From positions 124,888 to 188,887 of the forward strand of contig NZ_OMPU01000005.1 in the NCBI RefSeq assembly GCF_900313065.1: 64,000 nucleotides of DNA, given 5' to 3'. Numbering within the stretch: the stretch's first letter is position 1; every line of letters begins with the position of its first letter. Source of the DNA: Kiloniella sp. EL199 (GTDB lineage Bacteria > Pseudomonadota > Alphaproteobacteria > Kiloniellales > Kiloniellaceae). The position numbers and the translations under genes are program-made. Below the pieces are notes generated by a model. That model did not search any database and was not told where the DNA came from. It was given only the letters and a program-made list of their open reading frames with translations. Positions 8,889 to 19,300 of the stretch are shown piece by piece.

Positions 8889-10420
8889 TGGATATCCGCG
8901 CCGCTGAAATCTCTACCATTCTCAAAAATCAGATTGAAAACTTTGGTGCTGATGCCGATGTGGCAGAAGTAGGCCAGGTTCTATCTGTGGGTGATGGTGT
9001 GGCTCGCATCTATGGTCTGGACAATGTTCAGGCTGGCGAGATGGTGGAATTTGCTAACGGTATTCGGGGTATGGCCCTTAACCTTGAAGTCGACAACGTA
9101 GGTGTCGTGCTTTTCGGTGATGACCGTGGTGTTAAAGAAGGTGATACGGTCAAGCGTACCGGTTCTATCGTTGACGTACCAACAGGCAAAGGCCTGCTCG
9201 GTCGCGTTGTTGATGGTCTTGGTAATCCGATTGACGGTAAAGGTCCTCTAAAAGACGTAGAACGTACTCGTGTGGAAGTTAAGGCCCCTGGCATTATCCC
9301 GCGTAAGTCTGTTCACGAACCAATGCAGACTGGTCTTAAGTCAATTGACAGTCTTATTCCAATTGGTCGTGGCCAGCGTGAGCTTGTCATTGGTGACCGT
9401 CAGACTGGTAAGACTGCGATTGCTTTGGATACAATTCTAAACCAGAAAGCAACAAACGACGCAGCAGCAAGCGAAAGCGAAAAGCTGTTCTGTATCTACG
9501 TTGCTGTTGGTCAGAAGCGTTCTACTGTTGCGAAACTGGTTAAGACACTTGAAGACAACGGCGCTATGGAATACTCCATCGTTGTTGCCGCGACTGCTTC
9601 TGACCCGGCTCCACTTCAGTTCCTGGCTCCATATACTGGCGCTGCTATGGGTGAGTACTTCCGTGATAACGCAATGCACGCTGTGATCGTTTATGACGAT
9701 CTTTCCAAGCAGGCTGTTGCTTATCGTCAGATGTCTCTACTACTTCGTCGTCCTCCTGGACGTGAAGCTTACCCTGGTGACGTTTTCTATCTCCACTCCC
9801 GTCTTCTCGAGCGCTCTTGTAAGCTGAACGACGAACACGGTGCTGGTTCTTTGACTGCTCTGCCAGTTATTGAAACACAGGGTGGTGACGTTTCTGCCTT
9901 TATTCCGACCAACGTGATTTCTATTACTGACGGTCAGATCTTCTTGGAAACAAACCTCTTCAACAAAGGTATCCGTCCGGCTGTTAACGTTGGTCTGTCG
10001 GTTTCCCGTGTTGGTTCTTCTGCGCAGATTAAAGCCATGAAGCAGGTTGCTGGTACCATTAAGTTGGAACTTGCCCAGTACCGTGAAATGGAAGCGTTTG
10101 CTCAGTTCGCATCTGACCTTGATGCGGCAACTCAGCGTCTGCTGGCTCGTGGTTCTCGTCTTGTAGAACTTCTGAAACAGCCACAGTACAAACCGCTAAC
10201 TGTTGAAGAACAGGTTGTTGTTATCTTCTCAGGCGTGAAGGGCTACCTTGATGCGATTGACGTGAAAGACGTTGGTCACTTCGAAGAAAAACTTCTGTCT
10301 GAAGTTCGTGGCAATGGCCAGGATATTCTGGAAGCTATCCGTACAGAGAAAGCTCTGTCTGCCGACACTGAAGGCAAACTGAAAGCATTCTTGGATAACT
10401 TCGCCAAGACCTTTGTATAA
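8888..10420 (+). CDS. atpA: F1 ATP synthase subunit alpha
   Basis: A regulatory nucleotide-binding subunit of 510 residues, standard size. Visible are the N-terminal beta-barrel, Walker A GDRQTGKT at about residue 170, the [18 protein letters not shown] region and the arginine-finger segment [17 protein letters not shown]. Three copies alternate with beta in the F1 head. It starts on the last base of the atpH stop codon and is followed 46 bases later by atpG, in an operon whose order matches other alphaproteobacteria. Nothing is unusual. Confidence 0.98.
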   Translation: MDIRAAEISTILKNQIENFGADADVAEVGQVLSVGDGVARIYGLDNVQAGEMVEFANGIRGMALNLEVDNVGVVLFGDDRGVKEGDTVKRTGSIVDVPTGKGLLGRVVDGLGNPIDGKGPLKDVERTRVEVKAPGIIPRKSVHEPMQTGLKSIDSLIPIGRGQRELVIGDRQTGKTAIALDTILNQKATNDAAASESEKLFCIYVAVGQKRSTVAKLVKTLEDNGAMEYSIVVAATASDPAPLQFLAPYTGAAMGEYFRDNAMHAVIVYDDLSKQAVAYRQMSLLLRRPPGREAYPGDVFYLHSRLLERSCKLNDEHGAGSLTALPVIETQGGDVSAFIPTNVISITDGQIFLETNLFNKGIRPAVNVGLSVSRVGSSAQIKAMKQVAGTIKLELAQYREMEAFAQFASDLDAATQRLLARGSRLVELLKQPQYKPLTVEEQVVVIFSGVKGYLDAIDVKDVGHFEEKLLSEVRGNGQDILEAIRTEKALSADTEGKLKAFLDNFAKTFV

Positions 10421-10466
10421 GGTTTTGGTCTGCAGAATTTAATGGCTGTGGGAAACGAGTAACGAC

Positions 10467-11351
10467 ATGCCAAACTTGAACGACCTTAAACTTAGGATCG
10501 CCAGCGTTAAGTCAACGCAGAAGATCACATCAGCCATGAAAATGGTTGCTGCGGCTAAGCTACGTCGTGCACAGGAACAAGCTGAAGCATCCCGTCCATA
10601 CGCTGAGCGTATGGAACGGATGCTCGGTTCTCTTGCTGCATCGGCTGGTAAACAGCCGGGTGCTTCTCCGCTGCTCGCTGGGACTGGTAAAGATGACGTT
10701 CATCTGCTGATCGTGGCTGCGGCTGATCGTGGACTTTGTGGTGGCTTCAACTCTAACATTGTTAGAGAAGCCCGCACCAAAGCGAACGGACTGCTGAAAG
10801 CTGGCAAAACGGTTAAAATCTTCTGTGTGGGTAGAAAATCCCGCGACCAACTACGTCGCGATTTTGAAGCCAACATGGTTGGTACAATCGAAGATATTGC
10901 CAAGCCTAGCCTTGGTTTTGACAAAGCTGCAACGGTTGCTGACCGTGTGCTGGCGATGTTTAAAGCTGGTGAGTTTGACGTTTGCACGATCTTCTACGCG
11001 AAGTTCCAATCTGCAATCGCTCAAATTCCTACTGCTCAGCAGTTGATCCCGTTTGAAGCTGAAGGCGATGCTGACGCATCAACCCTCGCTGACGGTGGTG
11101 TATATGATTACGAGCCTTCTGATGAAAAAATTCTGAGCGATCTGTTGCCTCGCAACATTGCTGTTCAGATTTTCAAAGCAATGCTCGAAAATAACGCCAG
11201 TGAGCACGGGGCGCGTATGTCCGCGATGGATAATGCGACACGTAACGCCGGTGAAATGATTGATAAACTGTCTATTCAGTACAACAGAACTAGACAGGCG
11301 ATCATTACAAACGAATTGATTGAAATTATCTCCGCCAAGGAAGCTCTCTGA
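10467..11351 (+). CDS. atpG: F1 ATP synthase subunit gamma
   Basis: The central rotor shaft, 294 residues. The N-terminal helix reads [20 protein letters not shown] and continues [13 protein letters not shown]. The C-terminal helix contains [18 protein letters not shown] and [15 protein letters not shown]; these two helices form the coiled-coil axle. The Rossmann-like middle starts near [20 protein letters not shown], the hallmark gamma signature. It lies between atpA and atpD with 46- and 45-base gaps. The fit to the family is complete. Confidence 0.98.
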   Translation: MPNLNDLKLRIASVKSTQKITSAMKMVAAAKLRRAQEQAEASRPYAERMERMLGSLAASAGKQPGASPLLAGTGKDDVHLLIVAAADRGLCGGFNSNIVREARTKANGLLKAGKTVKIFCVGRKSRDQLRRDFEANMVGTIEDIAKPSLGFDKAATVADRVLAMFKAGEFDVCTIFYAKFQSAIAQIPTAQQLIPFEAEGDADASTLADGGVYDYEPSDEKILSDLLPRNIAVQIFKAMLENNASEHGARMSAMDNATRNAGEMIDKLSIQYNRTRQAIITNELIEIISAKEAL

Positions 11352-11396
11352 TCATAGAGAACTTTGGCAAGCGCATTGGCTTAGGAGTGACACTAA

Positions 11397-12818
<1,422 letters not shown>

Positions 12819-12862
12819 GGTTTCTGATTTTTAATTGTCGTTAGACAGGTAGCAGGAAGAGA

Positions 12863-13270
12863 ATGATGGCCAAAGAACAGGTCGAATTCGAACTCGTTTC
12901 TCCAGAGAAACTACTCCTTTCCCAAAGCGTCGACATGGTTGTCGTGCCAGGTGAAGATGGTGACTTTGGTGTGCTGCCGCGTCACGCACCGATGATTTCC
13001 ACGGTTCGCCCCGGCGTAATCGCGATCTACTCTGGTAAAGAGATTAGTGAGCGTATTTTTGTCGCCGGTGGCTTTGCCGAGGTAACCACGGAACGCTGTA
13101 CCGTTCTCGCTGAAATTGCGCAGCCTGTAGGCGAGATTGACAAAGCAGCAGTCCAGCAACAGCTTCAGGATGCAAAGGAAGATCTTTCCGATGCAAAAGA
13201 TGATGATGCTCGTGACGCCGCAAGAAAACAGATCGGATTGTCTGAGGCCATGCTTGCAGCTATTGGCTGA
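12863..13270 (+). CDS. atpC: F1 ATP synthase subunit epsilon
   Basis: This 135-residue subunit couples the gamma shaft to the c-ring and can inhibit ATP hydrolysis. The N-terminal beta-sandwich contains GDFGVLPRHAPMISTVRPG and the VAGGFAEV strand. A C-terminal Asp/Lys/Gln-rich helical hairpin follows. Two ATG codons are adjacent (12863 and 12866) after AGGAAGAGA, so the start could be either. It is the last gene of the operon, and a strong terminator follows 20 bases later. Confidence 0.96.
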   Translation: MMAKEQVEFELVSPEKLLLSQSVDMVVVPGEDGDFGVLPRHAPMISTVRPGVIAIYSGKEISERIFVAGGFAEVTTERCTVLAEIAQPVGEIDKAAVQQQLQDAKEDLSDAKDDDARDAARKQIGLSEAMLAAIG

Positions 13271-13290
13271 TTAGACAGTTTACTAAAAGA

Positions 13291-13323
13291 AAAGCCCGGT
13301 GCCTTATGGCCCGGGCTTTTTTT
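13291..13323 (+). terminator. Rho-independent terminator of atpHAGDC
   Basis: Stem AAGCCCGG / CCGGGCTT with an 11-base loop runs into a T7 tract. It lies 20 bases after the atpC stop and is a classic intrinsic terminator. Confidence 0.93.
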
Positions 13324-13424
13324 GTGCTTACTAATATGGTTTCAAATCTTATCGTTGATCCACAAGATAATTTGGCTGATGATTGCGGGGAATTGTTTAG
13401 TCCTTAATTGCAAAAAACGAGCTT

Positions 13425-14162
13425 ATGGAAAACCTTGTAACTCTGCTAAACGAGCCATCAGCCTGGATGGCTCTCTTTACCCTGATTGTGATGGAAGTAG
13501 TTCTGGGAATTGACAATCTTATCTTTGTATCAATTCTGACGAATAAGCTTCCGGAAACACAGAGGCCAAAAGCTCGTGTTATTGGTCTCACTCTTGCGCT
13601 TGTTTTCCGACTTGCTCTGCTTGGGACCGTTGCAATCATTGTTCAGCTTGTTGAACCGGTGATCACACTGTTCGATCACAGTTTTTCATGGCGCGATATT
13701 ATCCTGATCGCCGGTGGTTTGTTCCTGGTCTGGAAAGCAACGAAGGAAATTCACCATAATGTTGATCCGGGGGATAGCGAGGATGATGCAAAAGGAGCTG
13801 TGGTAAGCAGTTTCGCAACTGTGATTGGCCAAATTCTTGTTCTAGATCTTGTCTTTTCCATCGACAGTATCATTACGGCTGTCGGGATGACTGATCATGT
13901 CTCAATTATGGTAATTGCTGTTGTCACAGCGGTTATAGTGATGTTATTGGCTGCCGGTCCTTTGTCTCGCTTTATTGAAGCTAATCCAACGATAGTGATG
14001 TTGGCGCTAGGTTTTCTTTTGATGATTGGTATGACATTGATCGCAGATGGCTTTGGTGTTCATGTGCCAAAGGGATATATCTATGCTGCGATGGCTTTTT
14101 CTGCCTTTGTAGAGCTACTCAATATGCTGTCAAGAAAGCGCCGCAAGAAGAGAGCCGGATAG
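13425..14162 (+). CDS. TerC family integral membrane protein
   Basis: An inner-membrane protein of 245 residues with about seven segments. Both acidic signature helices are present: [14 protein letters not shown] near residue 25 and [15 protein letters not shown] near 145. These carry the conserved Asp residues thought to bind metal in TerC proteins, which are linked to tellurite resistance and to manganese export or metal loading of exported enzymes. The protein ends in a basic tail RKRRKKRAG. It stands alone between two intrinsic terminators, so it has its own promoter. The physiological metal cannot be inferred from sequence. Confidence 0.9.
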   Translation: MENLVTLLNEPSAWMALFTLIVMEVVLGIDNLIFVSILTNKLPETQRPKARVIGLTLALVFRLALLGTVAIIVQLVEPVITLFDHSFSWRDIILIAGGLFLVWKATKEIHHNVDPGDSEDDAKGAVVSSFATVIGQILVLDLVFSIDSIITAVGMTDHVSIMVIAVVTAVIVMLLAAGPLSRFIEANPTIVMLALGFLLMIGMTLIADGFGVHVPKGYIYAAMAFSAFVELLNMLSRKRRKKRAG

Positions 14163-14190
14163 ATTTGATAAGGTTTCGAGTTAGAAATTG

Positions 14191-14224
14191 AGAGCCGCAA
14201 AATAAAATCTTGCGGCTCTTTTTC
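14191..14224 (+). terminator. Rho-independent terminator after the TerC gene
   Basis: Ten-bp stem AGAGCCGCAA / TTGCGGCTCT with a 9-base loop is followed by TTTTT on the plus strand. The minus-strand side lacks a T tract, so it acts for the TerC gene only. Confidence 0.92.
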
Positions 14225-14245
14225 CTGTTTCCTGATGCTTTGATC

Positions 14246-14827
14246 TTATGATTTTTTAACGTATTTGGTCAGAATTACAATTTGCTGTCCGTTGACACGG
14301 CCTTCGATGTGTTCCGGTGTGTCCGGTACCAAAGAGATTCCCCGAACGGCTGTTCCTCTTTTGGCTGTAAAGCCACCGCCTTTGACGTTTAGATCTTTGA
14401 TCAGGGTGACCGTATCGCCTGCTTCAAGAACAGCACCGTTTGCATCAAGGTGTTTTATTGCACTTTCCTCTTCTGGAGACAGGGAAGTATCTGATTGAGC
14501 CCAAGACAGGGTTTCGTCATCAAGATAAAGCATATCCAGAAGGTCTCGTGCCCAGCCTTCACTGCTTAGGCGATTTAACATGCGCCACGCCATGACTTGA
14601 ACGGCGGGAATGTGACTCCACATACTGTCATTGAGACAACGCCAATGATTAACATTCAGTTCGCTGTTTTGATTAATTTGTGTATGGCAAGTTCCGCAGA
14701 GTAAGATTCTTTGATCTAATGTATCATCTGTATCTGGGGGGATGTTGTAAGCATCCAGGTCGGTTGTTGTACTACAGAGTTCGCATTTGGATTCAGCACG
14801 ATCAAGAAGAGCACTATCCAGGGCCAT
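14246..14827 (-). CDS. PhnA/YjdM-like zinc-ribbon protein
   Basis: From ATG 14827 the protein has 193 residues and starts MALDSALLDRAESKCELC. An N-terminal zinc ribbon has CELC and CGTC pairs about 27 residues apart. The last ~60 residues match the PhnA/YjdM domain (GDTVTLIKDLNVKGGGFTAK then GTAVRGISLV and VILTKYVKKS). Between them is a helical insert that makes it longer than E. coli YjdM (~110 residues). The family was named from the phosphonate locus but is not required for phosphonate use and its function is unknown. An in-frame upstream ATG at 14938 would add 37 residues of unrelated character, so it was not used. It converges on the TerC gene. Confidence 0.85.
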   Translation of the reverse strand: MALDSALLDRAESKCELCSTTTDLDAYNIPPDTDDTLDQRILLCGTCHTQINQNSELNVNHWRCLNDSMWSHIPAVQVMAWRMLNRLSSEGWARDLLDMLYLDDETLSWAQSDTSLSPEEESAIKHLDANGAVLEAGDTVTLIKDLNVKGGGFTAKRGTAVRGISLVPDTPEHIEGRVNGQQIVILTKYVKKS

Positions 14828-15089
14828 GTTTAGATCTTTCGTTTGTAAAGTAGGTCTGAAAGGTTTTGAGTCTAATAAACACTCTCCGATTTTGCGGGAC
14901 GATAACAGGCCCTTAGCTAAACAACAACGCCTTAACAAGAAAGCTGGCCTGCAATATTTGATAGAAACTCTGTTTACGGCAATAACGAAGATACCGTTTT
15001 TTCATTCTTTTAGACGATAGTCGTAATTAACAGTGAGCTTTATAGGTCCGACACGATTGTCGCGCTTTATTGATGATTAGGGGGGCTTC

Positions 15090-15593
15090 ATGCCTTTTAT
15101 GGAAATCGTTTTGCTGGATGACGGTAGAATAATAAGGCCTTGTGGTATTGACGATATTGAAGATGTATCCGAAATGGTGATCTTCGAGGCGAAAAGAAGT
15201 ATTGCATTGGATTTTGATGCACAGGGATGGAGAGATTTTCAAGACTATGTATCTTTTGATCAGCTTTTGAAAAGGCTGGTTACAGGATCAAAAGCTCTTT
15301 TGGTGCAGGAGGAGGATGATCGGATATCCGGCTATCTGGAACTTCATGGAGATCAAATTCTTCTTCTTTTTGTCGCTGACTATGCGCAGAAGCAACAGTT
15401 GGCAACACAGCTTTTCAGGCGTGTCGTTACGACATTGTCACCGAGTGAGCTATATGTAAATGCCTCTTCTCAAGGGTATGATTTTTACTGTTCTCATGGT
15501 TTTGTTGCACTTGATGAATGGAGCGAAAAAGAGGGGGTAAAATATCGACCAATGAAGTGGGAAAACGAGAATGCTGAAAATGAGAGTTTATGA
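15090..15593 (+). CDS. GNAT-like N-acetyltransferase
   Basis: A 167-residue protein with features of the GNAT fold. A short beta start (VLLDDGRIIRPCGIDDIEDV) leads to a central strand LLLFVADYAQKQQLATQLFR in the place of the acetyl-CoA loop. The C-terminal signature ELYVNASSQGYDFYCSHGFV is typical of GNAT proteins. The acetyl-CoA loop (Q/R-x-x-G-x-G/A) is degenerate, so activity is uncertain. GGGGGG lies 3-8 bases upstream of ATG 15090. Substrate is unknown. The next gene begins 91 bases downstream in the same direction. Confidence 0.75.
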   Translation: MPFMEIVLLDDGRIIRPCGIDDIEDVSEMVIFEAKRSIALDFDAQGWRDFQDYVSFDQLLKRLVTGSKALLVQEEDDRISGYLELHGDQILLLFVADYAQKQQLATQLFRRVVTTLSPSELYVNASSQGYDFYCSHGFVALDEWSEKEGVKYRPMKWENENAENESL

Positions 15594-15684
15594 ATGATAC
15601 ATGTCTTTGTTATTGCTTGTTTTTTATCCTGATTCCTTGCTATTTTTTGAAATAATTTTTTGATGTTTTATGGATCTAAATCTA

Positions 15685-16014
15685 ATGCCACACTGTATTG
15701 TTGAATATGCAGCACCCCTACAAAATAAAATTGATGTTCCCAACTTGGTGGAAAATCTGTTCGAGGGAATGATCGATAGTGGTTTGTTTGATCGGGCAAC
15801 AATCAAAGTAAGAGCAACCCCTAGTGATCATTTTATGACGGGATCTGACAAACAACTTTATATGCATACAACTGTGAAGCTGTTGCCAGGACGTAGCCCA
15901 CAACAAAAAGAGATGCTTGGGGAAAGATTGCTTGAAATAAAGACACAAGTTCTCGCAGGAACAGCGATGTTATCCGTAGAAGTTGTCGATCTGAGTGAAG
16001 CCTATTTCAAATGA
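15685..16014 (+). CDS. 5-carboxymethyl-2-hydroxymuconate isomerase-like tautomerase
   Basis: From ATG 15685 the protein is 109 residues and starts MPHCIVEYA, the pattern of the CHMI (HpaF) group of the tautomerase superfamily in which Pro after the removed Met is the catalytic base. The upstream in-frame ATG at 15670 would bury that proline, which decides the start. An Arg-containing segment LLPGRSPQQKEMLGERLL fits the family. CHMI acts in homoprotocatechuate degradation, but no other gene of that pathway is nearby, so the natural substrate is open. Its stop is directly adjacent to the convergent rppH stop, with no gap. Confidence 0.85.
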   Translation: MPHCIVEYAAPLQNKIDVPNLVENLFEGMIDSGLFDRATIKVRATPSDHFMTGSDKQLYMHTTVKLLPGRSPQQKEMLGERLLEIKTQVLAGTAMLSVEVVDLSEAYFK

Positions 16015-16509
16015 TTAGCCGTACTGGATAAATTCCTCAACAAGCTGTTGATACAGCTTCTTTTTAAAGGGAACAATGAGATCCGGTAAGGATTTCATCT
16101 CGACCCACTTCCAGTCAGAAAATTCCGGTATTTCAGTCTCTATATTGATATCAGTGTCCTGCCCTTCTAATCTGAAGACAAACCACTTTTGCTTTTGCCC
16201 CCGATAACGGCCTTTCCATATCTTTGGGACAAGCTCTCTGGGCAGATCGTAGGCATACCAGTCTTGACTTTCGGCGATCAAGCTGGCTTTAGCAGTGCCT
16301 GTTTCTTCTTCCAGCTCTCTGAGGGCCGCAGTCATTGGATTTTCACCTTCGTCGATACCACCCTGTGGCATCTGCCATGCCTCACCAGGGTTATCGATAC
16401 GTTGCGCTACAAAGACGTAGTTATCCTGATTAAGAAGCATGATGCCAACGCAGGGACGATAGGGAAGAGCGTCGATCTGGCGATCTGTCAAAGCGGGGGC
16501 ATCAGACAT
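16015..16509 (-). CDS. rppH: RNA pyrophosphohydrolase (Nudix)
   Basis: RppH removes pyrophosphate from the 5' end of transcripts and starts RNase E-dependent decay. The protein has 164 residues. It begins with a short lead and YRPCVGIMLLNQ, then carries a complete Nudix box from about residue 50 (GGIDEGENP ... RELEEETG) with all three metal-binding glutamates. Family-typical stretches follow: W-x-x-Y-D-L-P (DWYAYDLPREL), GQKQKWFVFRL, and FSDWKWVE. It is the last gene of the long minus-strand block, 17 bases after the deacetylase-like gene; the same adjacency is common in alphaproteobacteria. Confidence 0.96.
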   Translation of the reverse strand: MSDAPALTDRQIDALPYRPCVGIMLLNQDNYVFVAQRIDNPGEAWQMPQGGIDEGENPMTAALRELEEETGTAKASLIAESQDWYAYDLPRELVPKIWKGRYRGQKQKWFVFRLEGQDTDINIETEIPEFSDWKWVEMKSLPDLIVPFKKKLYQQLVEEFIQYG

Positions 16510-16526
16510 CTGTTTATGATCTTTTC

Positions 16527-17969
16527 CTAGTTGGATTCAATTGTGGAACTGTTAGGCGCAGTTGAGCTTGGTATTTCTGGTGATGGTGCCAGTGAGCTTT
16601 CATCTATTACAGCGGTAATTGGCACTAGTTGGTAGCCTTCTTGCTCAACTGTACTAACCCATTTGGCAATACGTTCCAGTGTGACTGGGAAGGGGCGTCC
16701 TGTAGCGATTGCAAAGCCATTTTTTGCTGCAATACGTTCAACTTGTACAAGTCTTGCGTCAATAGCATCTCTGCTGAGTTGAGCTTGATCAATGGCTCGT
16801 TGATTCACGACAACTGGGGTGCCAAGGCTTTTCCCAAGTGAAGAAACAAGGCTGGCATCATTGTTGCCGTTATCAAGAAACAAGAGGCCGTGATCTTTAA
16901 AATATTCCATTACGGGCCGCATCTGTCGCTCTGAGGTAACAAAGCGGCTACCCATATAGGCGCTCATGCCCACATAACCGGATCCTCTGTTGGCGATCCA
17001 AGCGAGATTGTTGAGATTACCTTCTGGTTGACGACCAGTTAGCAGGGCTTGGGGACCAGGATCATCTGATGGGTAGGTAAGGGGTTCCATTGGCAAATCA
17101 AGCATGACTTCGTGATTATGGGAACGTGCTAAGGCAATCCAGCTCTCAAGGTTTCTGGCATAAGGTGTAAAGGACAATGTAATCGCACTGGGAAGCTGAC
17201 GGATGGCGGCCTCAGTTGCTGCGCGTGATAGGCCTAATCCAGTTAAAACAATGGCAATTCTGGGGCGTCCTTCCGCGGCAGGAACTTTTTGACCATAGAG
17301 TTTCCAACTGGGTTCTGTGCTGAACACCGGAGGATTTTTCGGGAAGGGAGACGGATCTATAGCTGCGACTTCGGGTTCTGTAGCTGAAGGTGTACTTTCT
17401 ACTGGTGATGCTGTTTCTTTTTCTTCTTCTTTTGGAGCCATAGTTTCCGGTTTGTCGCTATGGTCCTGTCCGTCTTGTTCAGAAGATTGGACTGTGGTCG
17501 ATACGTCTGAGGATTCATTGTCTTGAGGTGCTTCAGTACCTGAATCGTGATTTTCTGTCTCTTTCAATTCTGCCGTTTCTTTTGGGGCAGCACTTTCTGC
17601 TTCGTTAGGTTCGTCCTCAGTTTTATTGTCATTATCTTCGGTTGTGCTTTCGTCCTCGTGCGAAGAAGAGGTTACGTCCGTGTCTGTATTTGCCGGGACG
17701 TCTTTTGATTCGGATATTTCTTTCTCGACAGAAGGTGTTTCTGGGGTTGTTGAGCTGTGATCTGGACTTTCTTCATTGCTCATACTTTCATTTGTAGAAG
17801 AAAGCTCGTCCTTTGAATGTTCATTGCTATCTTTATGAGAATTTTGTTCTTCTACATATTGATAGGGCAAGGGTACATGAGGCCCCAGAATTGTATAGCC
17901 AACGGCTGCACCAATCATAGAGATCAGTACAGCCCAACAGGTTATGAGTAAGATTTTTTTCCAGTTCAC
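16527..17969 (-). CDS. divergent polysaccharide deacetylase (YibQ-type), membrane-anchored
   Basis: The 480-residue protein has one N-terminal membrane segment (about 6-29, LLITCWAVLISMIGAAVGYT). A low-complexity Glu/Ser/Thr/Asp linker covers roughly residues 40-210. The catalytic-like domain starts near PRIAIVLTGLGLSRAATEAA. The domain has the NodB-type barrel pattern of the divergent deacetylase group (LDLPMEP, GMSAYMGSRF, LLFLDNG, IATGRPFPVT), whose activity is not established. It would be anchored in the inner membrane with the domain in the periplasm. It follows ctpA (35 bases) and envC, the usual neighbours, which points to cell-wall remodelling. The acidic linker is unusually long. Confidence 0.87.
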   Translation of the reverse strand: MNWKKILLITCWAVLISMIGAAVGYTILGPHVPLPYQYVEEQNSHKDSNEHSKDELSSTNESMSNEESPDHSSTTPETPSVEKEISESKDVPANTDTDVTSSSHEDESTTEDNDNKTEDEPNEAESAAPKETAELKETENHDSGTEAPQDNESSDVSTTVQSSEQDGQDHSDKPETMAPKEEEKETASPVESTPSATEPEVAAIDPSPFPKNPPVFSTEPSWKLYGQKVPAAEGRPRIAIVLTGLGLSRAATEAAIRQLPSAITLSFTPYARNLESWIALARSHNHEVMLDLPMEPLTYPSDDPGPQALLTGRQPEGNLNNLAWIANRGSGYVGMSAYMGSRFVTSERQMRPVMEYFKDHGLLFLDNGNNDASLVSSLGKSLGTPVVVNQRAIDQAQLSRDAIDARLVQVERIAAKNGFAIATGRPFPVTLERIAKWVSTVEQEGYQLVPITAVIDESSLAPSPEIPSSTAPNSSTIESN

Positions 17970-18004
17970 AGTTGATCCAACGGGTGTTGCCTGCCCAGAA
18001 GTTT

Positions 18005-19300
18005 TTAGTTACTTGCTCCGTTGCTTGTGCTGTAGAGAGCAATTCCCTGAATAAGATCCAAAGCGCGATCAAGTTGGTAATCTTGTGGCTTGGCAGCTTC
18101 GGCTGCTTTGTCGTCACCATTGCTATCGCTATCGCCGTTTGTACCACCTTTATTTTCCAGGGCACCTCTTAGATCGGCTTCGCGTCGCTGTCCCTTGGTA
18201 TCAAGTGTTTCAATCTTGGCTTGTTCAACAATGATATCAGGTGCAATACCTTCGGCCTGAATGGATCTGCCAGATGGCGTATAGTAACGGCTGGTGGTCA
18301 GGCGCATCGCACCATTTCCAAGCAACGGCATAATTGTTTGTACTGACCCCTTACCGAATGATTGGGTTCCCATAATGATTGCACGTCGGTGATCCTGTAG
18401 AGCACCGGCAACGATTTCTGAAGCAGAAGCAGAGCCACCGTTAATCAAAACAACTAACGGTTTTCCATTGATAAGGTCACCAGATCTGGCATTGAAACGT
18501 TGAGCATTACTGTTATCCCGTCCGCGGGTAGATACAATTTCACCCTGTTCGAGGAAGGCATCAGATACCGAGATTGCTTCGGTCAACAAGCCACCTGGGT
18601 TCAATCGTAAATCCAGTACAAGGCCGATCATTTTGTCACCGAGTTCATCTTGAATCGCTTTAATGGACTTTTCCAAACCGGGTGTTGTCTGCTCGTTAAA
18701 AGAAGAGACCCTGACATAACCAATGTTGTCTTCTACACGGTGGCGGACGGAACGGACTTTGATTACATCGCGTTCCAACGTTACATCGAAAGAATCAACA
18801 CCTTCGCGACTAATCGTTATTTTTAGCTCGCTGCCGACTTTGCCGCGCATTTTTTCAACGGCTTCTTGAAGGGTCAGACCCAAAACAGCTTCACCGTCAA
18901 GGTGCGTGATGTAATCGCCAGCTTCTATACCGGCACGAGCTGCAGGCGTATCATCAATGGGGGAGACAACTTTAACAAAGCCGTTTTCCATTGTGACTTC
19001 AATCCCAAGTCCCCCAAATTCGCCCCGTGTCTGTACCCTCATATCTTTGAAAGAGTCAGGTGTAAGGTAACTGGAATGAGGATCAAGGCGGGTTAACATG
19101 CCTTGAATAGCTGATTCGATTAGCTCTTCATCAGAGACCTCTTCGACATAATTGGCCTTGATGCGTTCGAAAACATCGCCAAACAATTCAAGCTGTCGAT
19201 AGGTATCACGCCGGGGATCAACAGCCGAGTCCGCCACCAGACCGGAGGGCAGTGCAATAGCAAAAGCTGTTGTTAAGAGCACTTTTTTGAAACTGAGCAT
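18005..19300 (-). CDS. ctpA: S41 family carboxyl-terminal processing peptidase
   Basis: A periplasmic serine protease of 431 residues. A signal peptide covers residues 1-23 (MLSFKKVLLTTAFAIALPSG then LVA). The PDZ domain is at about 95-175 (GEFGGLGIEVTMENG). The S41 catalytic core follows, with the LDLRLNPGGLL motif, catalytic Ser in GGSASASEIVAGALQDH and Lys in GTQSFGKGSVQT. The tail is Asp/Gly/Asn-rich and poorly conserved. CtpA proteases trim or degrade murein hydrolases and other envelope proteins. The start overlaps the envC stop by one base, so the two are translationally coupled, consistent with a protease acting in the same murein pathway. Confidence 0.95.
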   Translation of the reverse strand: MLSFKKVLLTTAFAIALPSGLVADSAVDPRRDTYRQLELFGDVFERIKANYVEEVSDEELIESAIQGMLTRLDPHSSYLTPDSFKDMRVQTRGEFGGLGIEVTMENGFVKVVSPIDDTPAARAGIEAGDYITHLDGEAVLGLTLQEAVEKMRGKVGSELKITISREGVDSFDVTLERDVIKVRSVRHRVEDNIGYVRVSSFNEQTTPGLEKSIKAIQDELGDKMIGLVLDLRLNPGGLLTEAISVSDAFLEQGEIVSTRGRDNSNAQRFNARSGDLINGKPLVVLINGGSASASEIVAGALQDHRRAIIMGTQSFGKGSVQTIMPLLGNGAMRLTTSRYYTPSGRSIQAEGIAPDIIVEQAKIETLDTKGQRREADLRGALENKGGTNGDSDSNGDDKAAEAAKPQDYQLDRALDLIQGIALYSTSNGASN

